A stretch of DNA of 9,050 nucleotides from Candidatus Saccharimonadia bacterium (GCA_023262335.1 JALRBE010000042.1:1-9050); one strand, 5' to 3'. Counted from the first letter of the stretch, positions 1-5,834 are shown. Made by a program: numbers and translations. Notes: generated by a model from the letters alone, not told the origin.

Positions 1-98
1 CCCGCGACACACACTGGCTATTTGGCAAAGCGTCCCTCCGGTGGAATTCATCATCGTTTACGGATTTACTGCTAGAAACGGGCAATAAAAACGGGCGA
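1..98. other. Left edge; possible 3' end of an upstream gene, not identified
   Basis: No complete gene fits here. On the plus strand, frame 2 is open from the edge to a TAA at 86-88 and frame 3 from the edge to a TGA at 132-134, so either could be the tail of an upstream gene. I cannot choose between them and recognise neither peptide. An 8-bp direct repeat AAACGGGC occurs at 76-83 and 89-96, just upstream of the putative -10 box at 99-104. Confidence 0.3.
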
Positions 99-104
99 TA
101 CAAT
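99..104 (+). promoter_or_regulatory. Putative -10 box for the 87-aa gene
   Basis: TACAAT matches the sigma-70 -10 consensus at five of six positions. No good -35 is present; GAAACG at 75-80 with an 18-bp spacer is the best candidate and is weak. Transcription from here would begin near 111 and give a leader of about 35 nt that contains the hairpin at 109-140. Confidence 0.35.
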
Positions 105-108
105 CCAT

Positions 109-140
109 CAATCGTTTCTCAAACTAACTTTTGAGGATTG
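109..140 (+). promoter_or_regulatory. Leader hairpin overlapping the Shine-Dalgarno of the 87-aa gene
   Basis: CTCAAA (118-123) pairs with TTTGAG (130-135) around a 6-nt loop. CAATC (109-113) pairs with GATTG (136-140) after a 4-nt bulge. The ribosome-binding GAGG (133-136), 9 nt before the ATG at 146, lies inside the right arm, so folding would hide it. This could be a translational control element (thermosensor-like, or opened by coupled translation), or it could be chance. The pairing is visible; the function is inferred. Confidence 0.4.
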
Positions 141-145
141 TTTAT

Positions 146-409
146 ATGAATGATGAAATCTTTTTGAACGAACGTATCGATGTTATAGCGACGTTTGGGA
201 CGGGGCTCAACCCGTGCAACCCGGTAAAGTTCCGCCGGCCGAACGGGCGCGAGGTGGTGATCAGCGAGATCGGCCTGCGCCACCCGACCATGCAGGGCAA
301 GCGGGCCATGCACGTGTTCGACGTGACGGACGGCAGTAGTGATTACCGGATCGAGCTGGATTCGGAGCGGCTGACGTGGACGCTGACGCGCATGGGGGAT
401 TCGATATGA
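146..409 (+). CDS. Hypothetical 87-aa protein next to a Y-family polymerase
   Basis: I do not recognise this family. The ATG at 146 is preferred over the upstream in-frame TTG at 131 because GAGG (133-136) sits 9 nt before it, and the TTG overlaps that site. The protein has no membrane segment or signal peptide. Its pattern of alternating hydrophobic and charged strands, such as VKFRRPNGREVVISEIGLRH and then HVFDVTDGSSDYRIEL, ending in LTWTLTR, suggests a small all-beta fold. Small beta-rich proteins (DUF6504-type) accompany Y-family polymerases in some actinobacterial mutagenesis cassettes, and the layout here is similar, but I cannot show homology. The gene ends just before a large palindrome. 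It is followed by a convergent gene and then the polymerase. Codon use matches its neighbours. Confidence 0.75.
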   Translation: MNDEIFLNERIDVIATFGTGLNPCNPVKFRRPNGREVVISEIGLRHPTMQGKRAMHVFDVTDGSSDYRIELDSERLTWTLTRMGDSI

Positions 410-414
410 CGGTC

Positions 415-533
415 GCCGTGTGCCTCGACATCCGTTCAGGTACCGTTACACTCCTTAAAAAACATGGTTCCGTCATGTTTTTTAAGGGTTGCACTTCGCT
501 TTTAGTACCTGAACGGATGCGAGGACGCACGAC
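415..533. repeat. Long nested imperfect palindrome
   Basis: The outer arms CATCCGTTCAGGTAC (429-443) and its exact reverse complement (505-519) form a perfect 15-bp stem. Beyond a bulged A428 the stem continues with CCTCG (423-427) against CGAGG (520-524). Beyond a bulged A525 it continues imperfectly out to about 415 and 533. Nested inside is a second perfect 14-bp inverted repeat, CCTTAAAAAACATG (453-466) against 474-487, with a 7-nt loop. The whole intergene therefore folds into one long interrupted hairpin. It starts 6 bp after the stop codon of the 87-aa gene. It could be a processed RNA hairpin, a transcription barrier between convergent genes, or a recombination or transposition site. 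It is not a classic terminator, because the T run lies inside the stem rather than after it. Confidence 0.8.
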
Positions 534-560
534 TCGACTGGCGCGGGGTGAGAGGAGTGG

Positions 561-589
561 AAATAAAACCAGCACCCGGGTGGGTGCTG
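561..589 (-). terminator. Rho-independent terminator of the 136-aa gene
   Basis: On the minus strand, AGCACCC and GGGTGCT (plus-strand 571-577 and 582-588) form a 7-bp GC-rich stem with a 4-nt loop, extended by a C-G pair (570/589). A T-rich tail GGTTTTATTT follows (plus-strand 561-570). It lies about 47 bp past the stop codon of the minus-strand gene and fits an intrinsic terminator for it. Confidence 0.75.
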
Positions 590-636
590 TGGCGATGCGA
601 TCGGAGCGAACGGTTCGCCGGTGTCGCGGCGGCTTC

Positions 637-1047
637 TTAGTCGCCGTCCAGGCTGCCGAATCGGCGCAGGCTGATGGCCGCTTCTTCGGGCGACTCGCCT
701 TCGCACAGGCTCTGCCAAAGAGCTTCCATTTCGCTGAACACGCGAAATTTCTGCGAGGTCATCAGTGCGGCGTACATGAAGTCCGCGTTGACCCGCTTGA
801 CAGTGTCGTCGCTGTCGCCGGGCTTGATGCGTCCGGTGATACTCGTCTGGTGCTCAACCTCCTCGTAGATGGTCTCCAGGGCGAGTTTGCGAATCTTCGA
901 GGCGGTTTTGTTGCCGTCCTTCAGGAGTCGTTTCAGCATTTTTCGGCTGGGGTAGTAGCCGAATGCGCTTTCGGTGAGCTCGAAGAGTCGTTCGCGGTTC
1001 GTGTCGTGGGTAAGGTGCGTGTCGCGTTCATCCGTGATTGGCGGCAT
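637..1047 (-). CDS. Hypothetical 136-aa protein divergent from the Y-family polymerase
   Basis: I do not recognise this protein. The start at 1047 is firm: AAGGAG on the minus strand (plus-strand 1055-1060) sits 7 nt before the ATG. A clean promoter lies upstream and an intrinsic terminator downstream, so this is a self-contained transcription unit. The sequence looks soluble and largely helical, with a basic stretch SRKMLKRLLKDGNKTASKIR near residues 34-53 followed by an acidic helical C-terminal half (EMEALWQSLCEGESPEEAAI). I see no helix-turn-helix I would trust, no cysteine cluster, signal peptide or membrane span. Because it is divergent from the polymerase and shares an 86-bp control region with it, a regulatory or accessory role is possible, but that is inference from position only. 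Confidence 0.85.
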   Translation of the reverse strand: MPPITDERDTHLTHDTNRERLFELTESAFGYYPSRKMLKRLLKDGNKTASKIRKLALETIYEEVEHQTSITGRIKPGDSDDTVKRVNADFMYAALMTSQKFRVFSEMEALWQSLCEGESPEEAAISLRRFGSLDGD

Positions 1048-1054
1048 GCCAGTG

Positions 1055-1060
1055 CTCCTT
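1055..1060 (-). promoter_or_regulatory. Strong Shine-Dalgarno deciding the start of the 136-aa gene
   Basis: The minus strand reads AAGGAG then 7 nt then ATG. It is the best ribosome-binding site in the window and contrasts with several genes here that have none. Confidence 0.85.
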
Positions 1061-1094
1061 ATGAGTTCGGGTCGATATGGACGAAACTATTATT

Positions 1095-1123
1095 ATTTTA
1101 CAATAATTATATAAATAATGCAA
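1095..1123 (-). promoter_or_regulatory. Sigma-70-type promoter of the 136-aa gene
   Basis: On the minus strand TTGCAT (plus-strand 1118-1123) is followed by a 17-bp spacer and TAAAAT (1095-1100). That is near-consensus with ideal spacing, and it predicts a start near 1088 and a leader of about 40 nt. Confidence 0.7.
1108..1116 (+). promoter_or_regulatory. Possible -10 region for the polymerase gene
   Basis: TATATAAAT resembles a -10 element 17 nt before the ATG at 1134, but no convincing -35 exists at 16-18 bp upstream. No Shine-Dalgarno is visible between it and the ATG, so the transcript would have a very short leader. A weak or activated promoter would fit a damage-inducible gene. Confidence 0.35.
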
Positions 1124-1133
1124 GTTTCGTGGC

Positions 1134-2387
1134 ATGAATAATGGCATTAACGCAGCCCAACCGCTGATCATGCATATCGACCTCAATAGCTGCTTCGCGA
1201 CGGTAGAGCAGCAGGCGCGTGTGCGACTACGGGGCAGGCCGGTAGCCGTAGTGAACCGGCGCACCGACCAGACCATGATAGTAACGTGCAGCTACGAGGC
1301 CAAAGCCGCTGGGGTGACGCTTGGCATGAAGCTGCGGGACGCGCGTAAACTGTGCCCTGGGCTTGTGGGCGTGGAGAGCGACCCGCCGAAGTACCGTTAC
1401 GTGTACCATAAGCTGCTCGACATAATGAACGACTATTCGGCGCACGTGACCATGAAAAGCATCGACGAGGGCGTGATCGATTTTACGCAGGCTCCGGACG
1501 CCATACGGAACCGCGGCCTGGAATCGATCGGCCGCGAAATAAAGCAGCGGCTGCGCAGTGAGATAGGCGTGGCGATGCGCTGCAACGTGGGAATCGCCAC
1601 CAACCGCTTTTTGGCGAAGACGGCCGCCAGCCTGCATAAGCCGGACGGCATGGACGTCATTTCGCACGAGAATCTGCGCGACGTGCTCGGTACGCTCAAG
1701 TTGACGGATCTTACGGGCATTGCCGAGCGCAACCAACACCGGTTGCAGAGCGTCGGGATCATGACGCCGCTGGATTTTTTGGACGCGACACCGAAAGTGC
1801 TGCACGACAGCGTGTTCAAGAGCATTAACGGCGAGCAGTGGCACCAGCGCCTGCGCGGTTGGGAGGTGGACGACGTGACGACCGAAACCAAGCGGGTGGG
1901 GCGGCAGTACGTGCTCGATAATTTCAACCTGTCGTTCGACGAAATACTGATGCGGCTGCACCACCTGTGCGAATCGGTAGGGTGGCGCATGCGCAAGCAG
2001 GGACTCAGTGCTCGGGGCGTGTACGTGGGGGCGCATACGTTCGGGCCGGGCGGGCCGTGGCGCAAAGGCGCGCGGTGGCATGCCATGCACGTGTCGGACA
2101 CGCCGTTTTTCAGCGACGCGACCATCTATTCCATTGCCCGCAAGCTGTTTGTGAACGCGCCACCCGATATCCGTGACATCAACGTGCACTGCTATCTGCT
2201 GGAGCGCGGCGAACGGTCGCAACTGAGTTTGTTCGCGGATGAGTTGGCGCGCGAACGCATGGTAACGAGCGCGATCGACGAGATCAACGACCGCTACGGC
2301 GAGCACACGCTGCACGCGGCGAACACGCTGAAGACGAGTCCCTTCGTGAAGACCAAAATACCCTTCGGCAGTACCCGCTACTTGTAA
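1134..2387 (+). CDS. Y-family translesion DNA polymerase (DinB/UmuC type)
   Basis: This is a 417-aa error-prone polymerase that copies past damaged template bases in the cytoplasm. The first catalytic aspartate is D16 in MHIDLNSCF, with F21 at the steric-gate position. The second site is SIDE with D111 and E112. A run at about 205-300 covers the remaining catalytic-core region, and the little-finger domain follows to about residue 355. QLSLF (363-367) is a canonical sliding-clamp binding motif. It is followed by an IDEINDRYGEHTL segment common near the C-terminus of UmuC/DinB proteins, and a further 50 residues after the clamp motif end the chain. The length matches UmuC (about 420) better than Pol IV (about 350). 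No UmuD, ImuA or DnaE2 is in view, so I leave the symbol blank. It shares a control region with the 136-aa gene and has no visible Shine-Dalgarno. Confidence 0.93.
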   Translation: MNNGINAAQPLIMHIDLNSCFATVEQQARVRLRGRPVAVVNRRTDQTMIVTCSYEAKAAGVTLGMKLRDARKLCPGLVGVESDPPKYRYVYHKLLDIMNDYSAHVTMKSIDEGVIDFTQAPDAIRNRGLESIGREIKQRLRSEIGVAMRCNVGIATNRFLAKTAASLHKPDGMDVISHENLRDVLGTLKLTDLTGIAERNQHRLQSVGIMTPLDFLDATPKVLHDSVFKSINGEQWHQRLRGWEVDDVTTETKRVGRQYVLDNFNLSFDEILMRLHHLCESVGWRMRKQGLSARGVYVGAHTFGPGGPWRKGARWHAMHVSDTPFFSDATIYSIARKLFVNAPPDIRDINVHCYLLERGERSQLSLFADELARERMVTSAIDEINDRYGEHTLHAANTLKTSPFVKTKIPFGSTRYL

Positions 2388-2410
2388 AACGCTAACGGTA
2401 GCCTCATACT
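2382..2410 (+). promoter_or_regulatory. Putative promoter of the GH172 fusion gene
   Basis: TTGTAA (2382-2387, overlapping the polymerase stop codon), a 17-bp spacer and CATACT (2405-2410) make a moderate sigma-70 promoter. AGGA at 2420-2423 is a Shine-Dalgarno 7 nt before the ATG at 2431. A small GCTA-ACGG-TAGC hairpin (2391-2402) lies in the spacer. So the gene may be transcribed apart from the polymerase. Confidence 0.45.
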
Positions 2411-2430
2411 AAGCATGATAGGAAAAACGA

Positions 2431-4566
2431 ATGGCACGATTACCACAACCTGGCAGCGATAACGGCACATGGGGCGACATCCTCAATGACTATTTGTCGC
2501 AAACGCTCAAACCTGACGGCTCGCTGAAGCAGAACGTGGTGACGAACGACGCGATCGCCGACAACGCGGTGAACGCGGCTGCCATACAAGACGGTAGCAT
2601 AACGGAAGCTCAGCTGAGCGGCGCGGTGCAAACCAAGCTGAACGCGGCGGGCGGTACCCCCGCATGGGCGGATATCACGAACAAGCCGGCGGTCATAGGC
2701 GCGGGCGCCGACCAAGCCGCGGCACGGGCGGCCATAGGCGCCGGTACGAGCAACCTCGCTTTGGGAACGACGAGCGCCACTGCCAAGGCAGGCGATTACG
2801 TGCCGACGAAAGCGGAGGTAGGGCTTGGCAACGTCGACAACACGAGCGACGCAAACAAGCCGGTGTCTTCGGCGGTCCAGGCGGCATTGGACGACAAGCC
2901 GGACATGCCGACAGGCACTCCTGACGGTACGAAATTCTTACGCGACGACAACAGCTGGCAACCGGTCCCATCGGCGGTTTCCGGAGGCGGTTCGGTATCA
3001 GGGTTCCCGTTGAGAAGGGCTGGCGAGACGATCGTCGCCTCGCCGCAGGAACTAGCGAACGCGTTCGCGTCGTCGACCGCGCCTACTGGCACGAAAACCA
3101 TAGTGTTGGCTGAATCCTGGGACAAGCCTGGCATTTTGAAGCACATTTGGATCGCGTGCGGTAACACGGCGGACGCCGACGGGTTTTTGGAGCAAGGCGG
3201 GGTGATTCGTATTTATACCGATGACGCCACGGCGCCTGCGGTATCGATGACGCTCGGCGATTTTTTCATTCTTGCGAACCATTCCGACGTGTACGCGACG
3301 CCACGAGTGGGGCGTACGAGCAGGGGTGGCGGTGACCAGTCATCGGCATATCGCTACCTCCATATGCCGTTCCAAAAATACCTTCGCGTCGAAGTCGAGA
3401 ACACGACGGGCAGCGACACGGTGTTCTATGGCCAAGCCGACTACTCGCTTATCGATTCGTTCGCCGACCTTGGCGATCAGCAGCTGGCATACGGCATCGT
3501 CGGCCAGCGCGTAGCCAACCAGCCCGTCCGAACGCCGGTGACCATTTGCGACATGAACGGCTCCGGTCAGATCGAATCGTTTTGGCTGAGCTTTTCGGGC
3601 GCGGACCTCGGTGACAGCGGCGTGCTCGAAGGCAACATAGAAATCTTCATCGACGGCGAAGAGTTTCCGTCATGGTGGGCATCCGGAACGGAAGACGCGT
3701 TCAACGGTGGGTGGTACACCATGCCGGTGGGCGGGTACCCAGCGGGCAGGGCAGGTAATTCCGACCAAGGTGGCCAAAACTCAACGCTGTACCGGTTCTT
3801 CGTCGACGACCCGATTTTCTTCTCGAGCCATCTCAAGGTGGTCATGTGGCCAGGGCAACCTCGCCAAGCGAGCGTGGTGTCGGCAACGGTCGACTACGCC
3901 GGCTACGTGGGCGTATGGACGAATACGCCTGTCACGCCGAACTATCAGGCCGTCGATGCGGTCGCGACGCCGATCAGCGACGACCAGATGAACCAGGCGG
4001 CTGGCGCGATCAATGGTACCGATTGGAATCAAGCGGGCGACCGTACGCAGGCAACTGCGACAGGGTCGTCGTTCGTGACCGCCTATGGCAGCGCGAACTC
4101 GGACGAAGACGTGCGGGTGGCACGGAAGAACGTTTCGTTGCCCGCTAATTACTGGTTGGAGACACGGTTGCGTATTACCGACGCCAGCCACGACGAACAG
4201 CAGGCACATCTCATCATGCTCGGCGCTTCGCCTGACCCATACTTCGGCTCGGCGGTGCATATACAGCTGTATCGTCACCACGCCGACAGCTGGACGCTCA
4301 ACGTGCGCGACGATTTCGCGACCGCGTTCGTCGTGAACGTAGGAAGCGGCCGCGACCTGACCAACCGGTGGGTACGGTTAGCGTTCAAAAAGGTCGGTTC
4401 ACGGGTGACCGCGTACTATTCAATGAACCCCACCCCGGCCGCATGGATCCCCATCGGCTCATGGATAGCGTCGAAAACGGACCCGGCGTTCGGCGTTGGT
4501 ACCTGGACGGCCGCTGCCGAATTCGACTACCTGGTCGCTAGGCCGCTCAAAACCGTTACGAGCTAA
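2431..4566 (+). CDS. Tail-fibre-like stalk fused to DUF2961/GH172 glycosidase and lectin domain
   Basis: This 711-aa protein has three parts. Residues 1-190 are tail-fibre-like: GTWGDILNDYL near the start, then ITNKPAVIG (82 on), RAAIGAG and VGLGNVDNTSDANKPVS (130 on), wording typical of phage fibres and trimeric adhesins. Residues about 192-496 match DUF2961, now glycoside hydrolase family GH172, a double jelly roll: GILKHIWI, VIRIYTDD, LGDFF (275-279), MPFQKYLRVEVEN (312 on), IEIFIDGEEFPSW, GTEDAFNGGW (419-428) and YRFFVDDPIFF (454 on). E421 of GTED sits where GH172 enzymes keep a catalytic glutamate. Residues about 515-711 look like a concanavalin-A-like beta-sandwich (YWLETRLRI at 574, NRWVRLAFKKVGSRVTAYY near 645). 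Characterised GH172 enzymes release D-arabinofuranose from mycobacterial arabinan or act on inulobiose-type fructans. No signal peptide or membrane span is visible. An alternative is a glycan-binding protein without activity. Confidence 0.85.
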   Translation: MARLPQPGSDNGTWGDILNDYLSQTLKPDGSLKQNVVTNDAIADNAVNAAAIQDGSITEAQLSGAVQTKLNAAGGTPAWADITNKPAVIGAGADQAAARAAIGAGTSNLALGTTSATAKAGDYVPTKAEVGLGNVDNTSDANKPVSSAVQAALDDKPDMPTGTPDGTKFLRDDNSWQPVPSAVSGGGSVSGFPLRRAGETIVASPQELANAFASSTAPTGTKTIVLAESWDKPGILKHIWIACGNTADADGFLEQGGVIRIYTDDATAPAVSMTLGDFFILANHSDVYATPRVGRTSRGGGDQSSAYRYLHMPFQKYLRVEVENTTGSDTVFYGQADYSLIDSFADLGDQQLAYGIVGQRVANQPVRTPVTICDMNGSGQIESFWLSFSGADLGDSGVLEGNIEIFIDGEEFPSWWASGTEDAFNGGWYTMPVGGYPAGRAGNSDQGGQNSTLYRFFVDDPIFFSSHLKVVMWPGQPRQASVVSATVDYAGYVGVWTNTPVTPNYQAVDAVATPISDDQMNQAAGAINGTDWNQAGDRTQATATGSSFVTAYGSANSDEDVRVARKNVSLPANYWLETRLRITDASHDEQQAHLIMLGASPDPYFGSAVHIQLYRHHADSWTLNVRDDFATAFVVNVGSGRDLTNRWVRLAFKKVGSRVTAYYSMNPTPAAWIPIGSWIASKTDPAFGVGTWTAAAEFDYLVARPLKTVTS

Positions 4567-4579
4567 ATCGTTCGGCTGA

Positions 4580-4607
4580 TTGCCGGATGGATGAAATAAG
4601 ATATACT
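4580..4607 (+). promoter_or_regulatory. Promoter of pilin 1, predicting a leaderless transcript
   Basis: TTGCCG (4580-4585), a 16-bp spacer and TATACT (4602-4607). The ATG at 4615 begins 7 nt after the -10, so the expected transcription start falls on or next to the start codon. No Shine-Dalgarno is present. Confidence 0.6.
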
Positions 4608-4614
4608 TGTGCAT

Positions 4615-5214
4615 ATGAAAACCATGAGCGGATTCACGATAGTCGAATTGCTGATCGTGGTGACGGTCATGGGCATACTCGGGGCGGTAGTGTTCGTCGC
4701 GTTCAACGGAGTGCAAGACGGTGCCCGTGCGACGAAGGTAATCAGCGCGGTCGACATGATCGAAAAGGGGCTGCGCATGTACGTCGCCGAACACGGCCAC
4801 TACCCCATACCCACCGACATTACGACGCCGCACAATAACACATTCCTTTGCGTGCAGCCGACGTCTGGCGGCTGGCCGCTCGCCGATAACCTGTCGGCGT
4901 CGCAATGTTCTTCGCCGTCCTCCGACCCGGATGCTAGCCAGTATGCGTACAGCCAGGCGGTGATTACCGCGCTCAAAACGAAACTCGGCTCGATACCCGA
5001 CACGAGCGATATCGTTATTTCGGATGGAGGTCATTCGTTACGTGGCGTGATGTACACGTACATGAGCGGGCCCGTGGCCGAACTTGGATATCCACAAGGA
5101 CTGGCCTACCTTATGTACTACATGCGTGGGGAGCAAACGTGCGGCCGCGGCGTCGGCGGGGTGGATACGTTCGGGTCGTTGACCGCGACTCTTTGCATGA
5201 TAACGCTCGATTGA
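4615..5214 (+). CDS. Type IV pilin-like protein 1
   Basis: This 199-aa prepilin carries a very short leader MKTMSG cut before F7 by prepilin peptidase, then FTIVELLIVVTVMGILGAVV. The glutamate at mature position 5 and the hydrophobic helix at about 7-28 are diagnostic. The rest would be the periplasmic or surface head. It has cysteines at 79, 98, 176 and 194, probably as disulfides. A GTG at 4609 could extend it by two residues, and the ATG at 4624 would also keep the signal; I chose 4615 because the promoter places a transcript start there. It is paralogous to the next gene (shared CVQPT-GGWP, SQC, IPDTS and TCGRG). In Saccharibacteria, type IV pili serve twitching and host attachment. No pilus motor, peptidase or secretin genes are in the window. 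It could be a major or a minor pilin. Confidence 0.9.
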   Translation: MKTMSGFTIVELLIVVTVMGILGAVVFVAFNGVQDGARATKVISAVDMIEKGLRMYVAEHGHYPIPTDITTPHNNTFLCVQPTSGGWPLADNLSASQCSSPSSDPDASQYAYSQAVITALKTKLGSIPDTSDIVISDGGHSLRGVMYTYMSGPVAELGYPQGLAYLMYYMRGEQTCGRGVGGVDTFGSLTATLCMITLD

Positions 5215-5229
5215 CCTATGCGTTATAAT
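5201..5229 (+). promoter_or_regulatory. Promoter of pilin 2, predicting a leaderless transcript
   Basis: A perfect TATAAT (5224-5229) lies 6 nt before the ATG at 5236. The -35 is poor (TAACGC at 5201-5206 with a 17-bp spacer). No Shine-Dalgarno lies before the ATG. A transcript starting 7 nt after the -10 would begin on the start codon itself. Confidence 0.6.
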
Positions 5230-5235
5230 TCGATT

Positions 5236-5799
5236 ATGCAAAGCAAAAGCGGCTTCACGATCGTAGAACTGCTCGTCGTCGTGGTCGTCATGGGCATTTT
5301 GTCGGCCGTCGCTCTCGTGGCCTTCAACGGCATTCAGCAGCAGGCCAGGGAAAGCCAACTTTTGGCTGGCATCGACGCACTCGAAAAAGGGCTGCGCATG
5401 TACGAATTCAAGAACGGACATTTTCCTGATCTGACAGACGTGGTACCGGGCGATGACTTTACCGCCGCCTGCGTGCAGCCAACGGCAGGCGGTTGGCCTG
5501 CCACCGAAGGATTGACCTCGTCGCAGTGTTACAACTTATCGAGCGGGGGCGAAATTGGGTATAGCACCGTTCTGCGCGACGCCCTGCTTACGGTGACGAG
5601 CGGCATTCCGGACACGAGCGGCATGGTCTCCTCGATACCAGGGTTGTTGTCGGCACGAGGAATCATTTACCAGTATTGGAGCGAAGACCGCGTTGGCCTG
5701 GTGTATTTCATACCGAGCGACAAAACGTGCGGCAGGGGAAAGGTGAACATAAATCTCGGCAGTTTGCTTCAGTGCTTCGTGGAACTGAGGGGCGTTTGA
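5236..5799 (+). CDS. Type IV pilin-like protein 2
   Basis: This 187-aa paralogue of the preceding pilin has leader MQSKSG, then FTIVELLVVVVVMGILSAVA with the conserved glutamate at mature position 5. Cysteines lie at 79, 98, 165 and 180; the first two are at exactly the same positions as in pilin 1. Shared blocks are EKGLRMY, CVQPT-GGWP, SSQC, IPDTS and TCGRG, so the pair arose by tandem duplication and has since diverged mainly between the second and third cysteine. An upstream in-frame ATG at 5218 exists, but it precedes the TATAAT, so a transcript from that promoter could not include it. The two heads probably share a disulfide-stabilised beta fold, and they may copolymerise or act as alternative pilins. 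Confidence 0.9.
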   Translation: MQSKSGFTIVELLVVVVVMGILSAVALVAFNGIQQQARESQLLAGIDALEKGLRMYEFKNGHFPDLTDVVPGDDFTAACVQPTAGGWPATEGLTSSQCYNLSSGGEIGYSTVLRDALLTVTSGIPDTSGMVSSIPGLLSARGIIYQYWSEDRVGLVYFIPSDKTCGRGKVNINLGSLLQCFVELRGV

Positions 5800-5834
5800 A
5801 CCGATCCCGCAACCGGCTGCGTTTCGCTTCGCAT

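Larger units (their letters stand above)
1081..1130. repeat. Inverted repeat bracketing the divergent promoter region
   Basis: ACGAAACT (1081-1088) and its exact complement AGTTTCGT (1123-1130) flank 34 bp made almost only of A and T. The right arm overlaps the minus-strand -35 by one base and lies in the presumed leader of the polymerase. The left arm lies at the expected start of the minus-strand transcript. A dimeric regulator bound to both arms would cover both promoters. It is not a Gram-positive LexA box, since the half-sites are CGAAAC/GTTTCG and the spacing is 34 bp. Confidence 0.6.

Noticed and set aside
453..487. Inner hairpin as an ordinary rho-independent terminator
   Set aside because: The T run is part of the stem and the sequence after the stem (GGTTGCACTT) is not T-rich.
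415..533. The palindrome as an integron attC site
   Set aside because: Its arms (GTTCAGG) do not fit the GTTRRRY core, the bulges are on opposite arms, and no integrase or repeated copies are in the window.
606..618. GCGAAC-G-GTTCGC palindrome as a LexA/SOS box
   Set aside because: The Gram-positive box needs a 4-bp centre (CGAAC-N4-GTTCG). Here the centre is 1 bp and the site lies downstream of a gene, not in a promoter.
376..1137. 253-aa plus-strand reading frame, including an ATGA start at 406
   Set aside because: It runs through the long palindrome and antisense to the minus-strand gene, which has its own promoter, Shine-Dalgarno and terminator. The product looks like no protein family.
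1227..2315. 362-aa open frame antisense to the polymerase
   Set aside because: Shadow frame rich in His, Arg and Val, opposite a clear Y-family polymerase.
2431..3003. The fibre-like N-terminus as proof of a prophage
   Set aside because: No capsid, portal, terminase, integrase or lysis genes are seen, and housekeeping genes follow closely. Fibre-type repeats also occur in cellular adhesins.
5218..5235. Earlier ATG start for pilin 2
   Set aside because: It lies upstream of the TATAAT that most likely drives the gene and would lengthen the leader needlessly.
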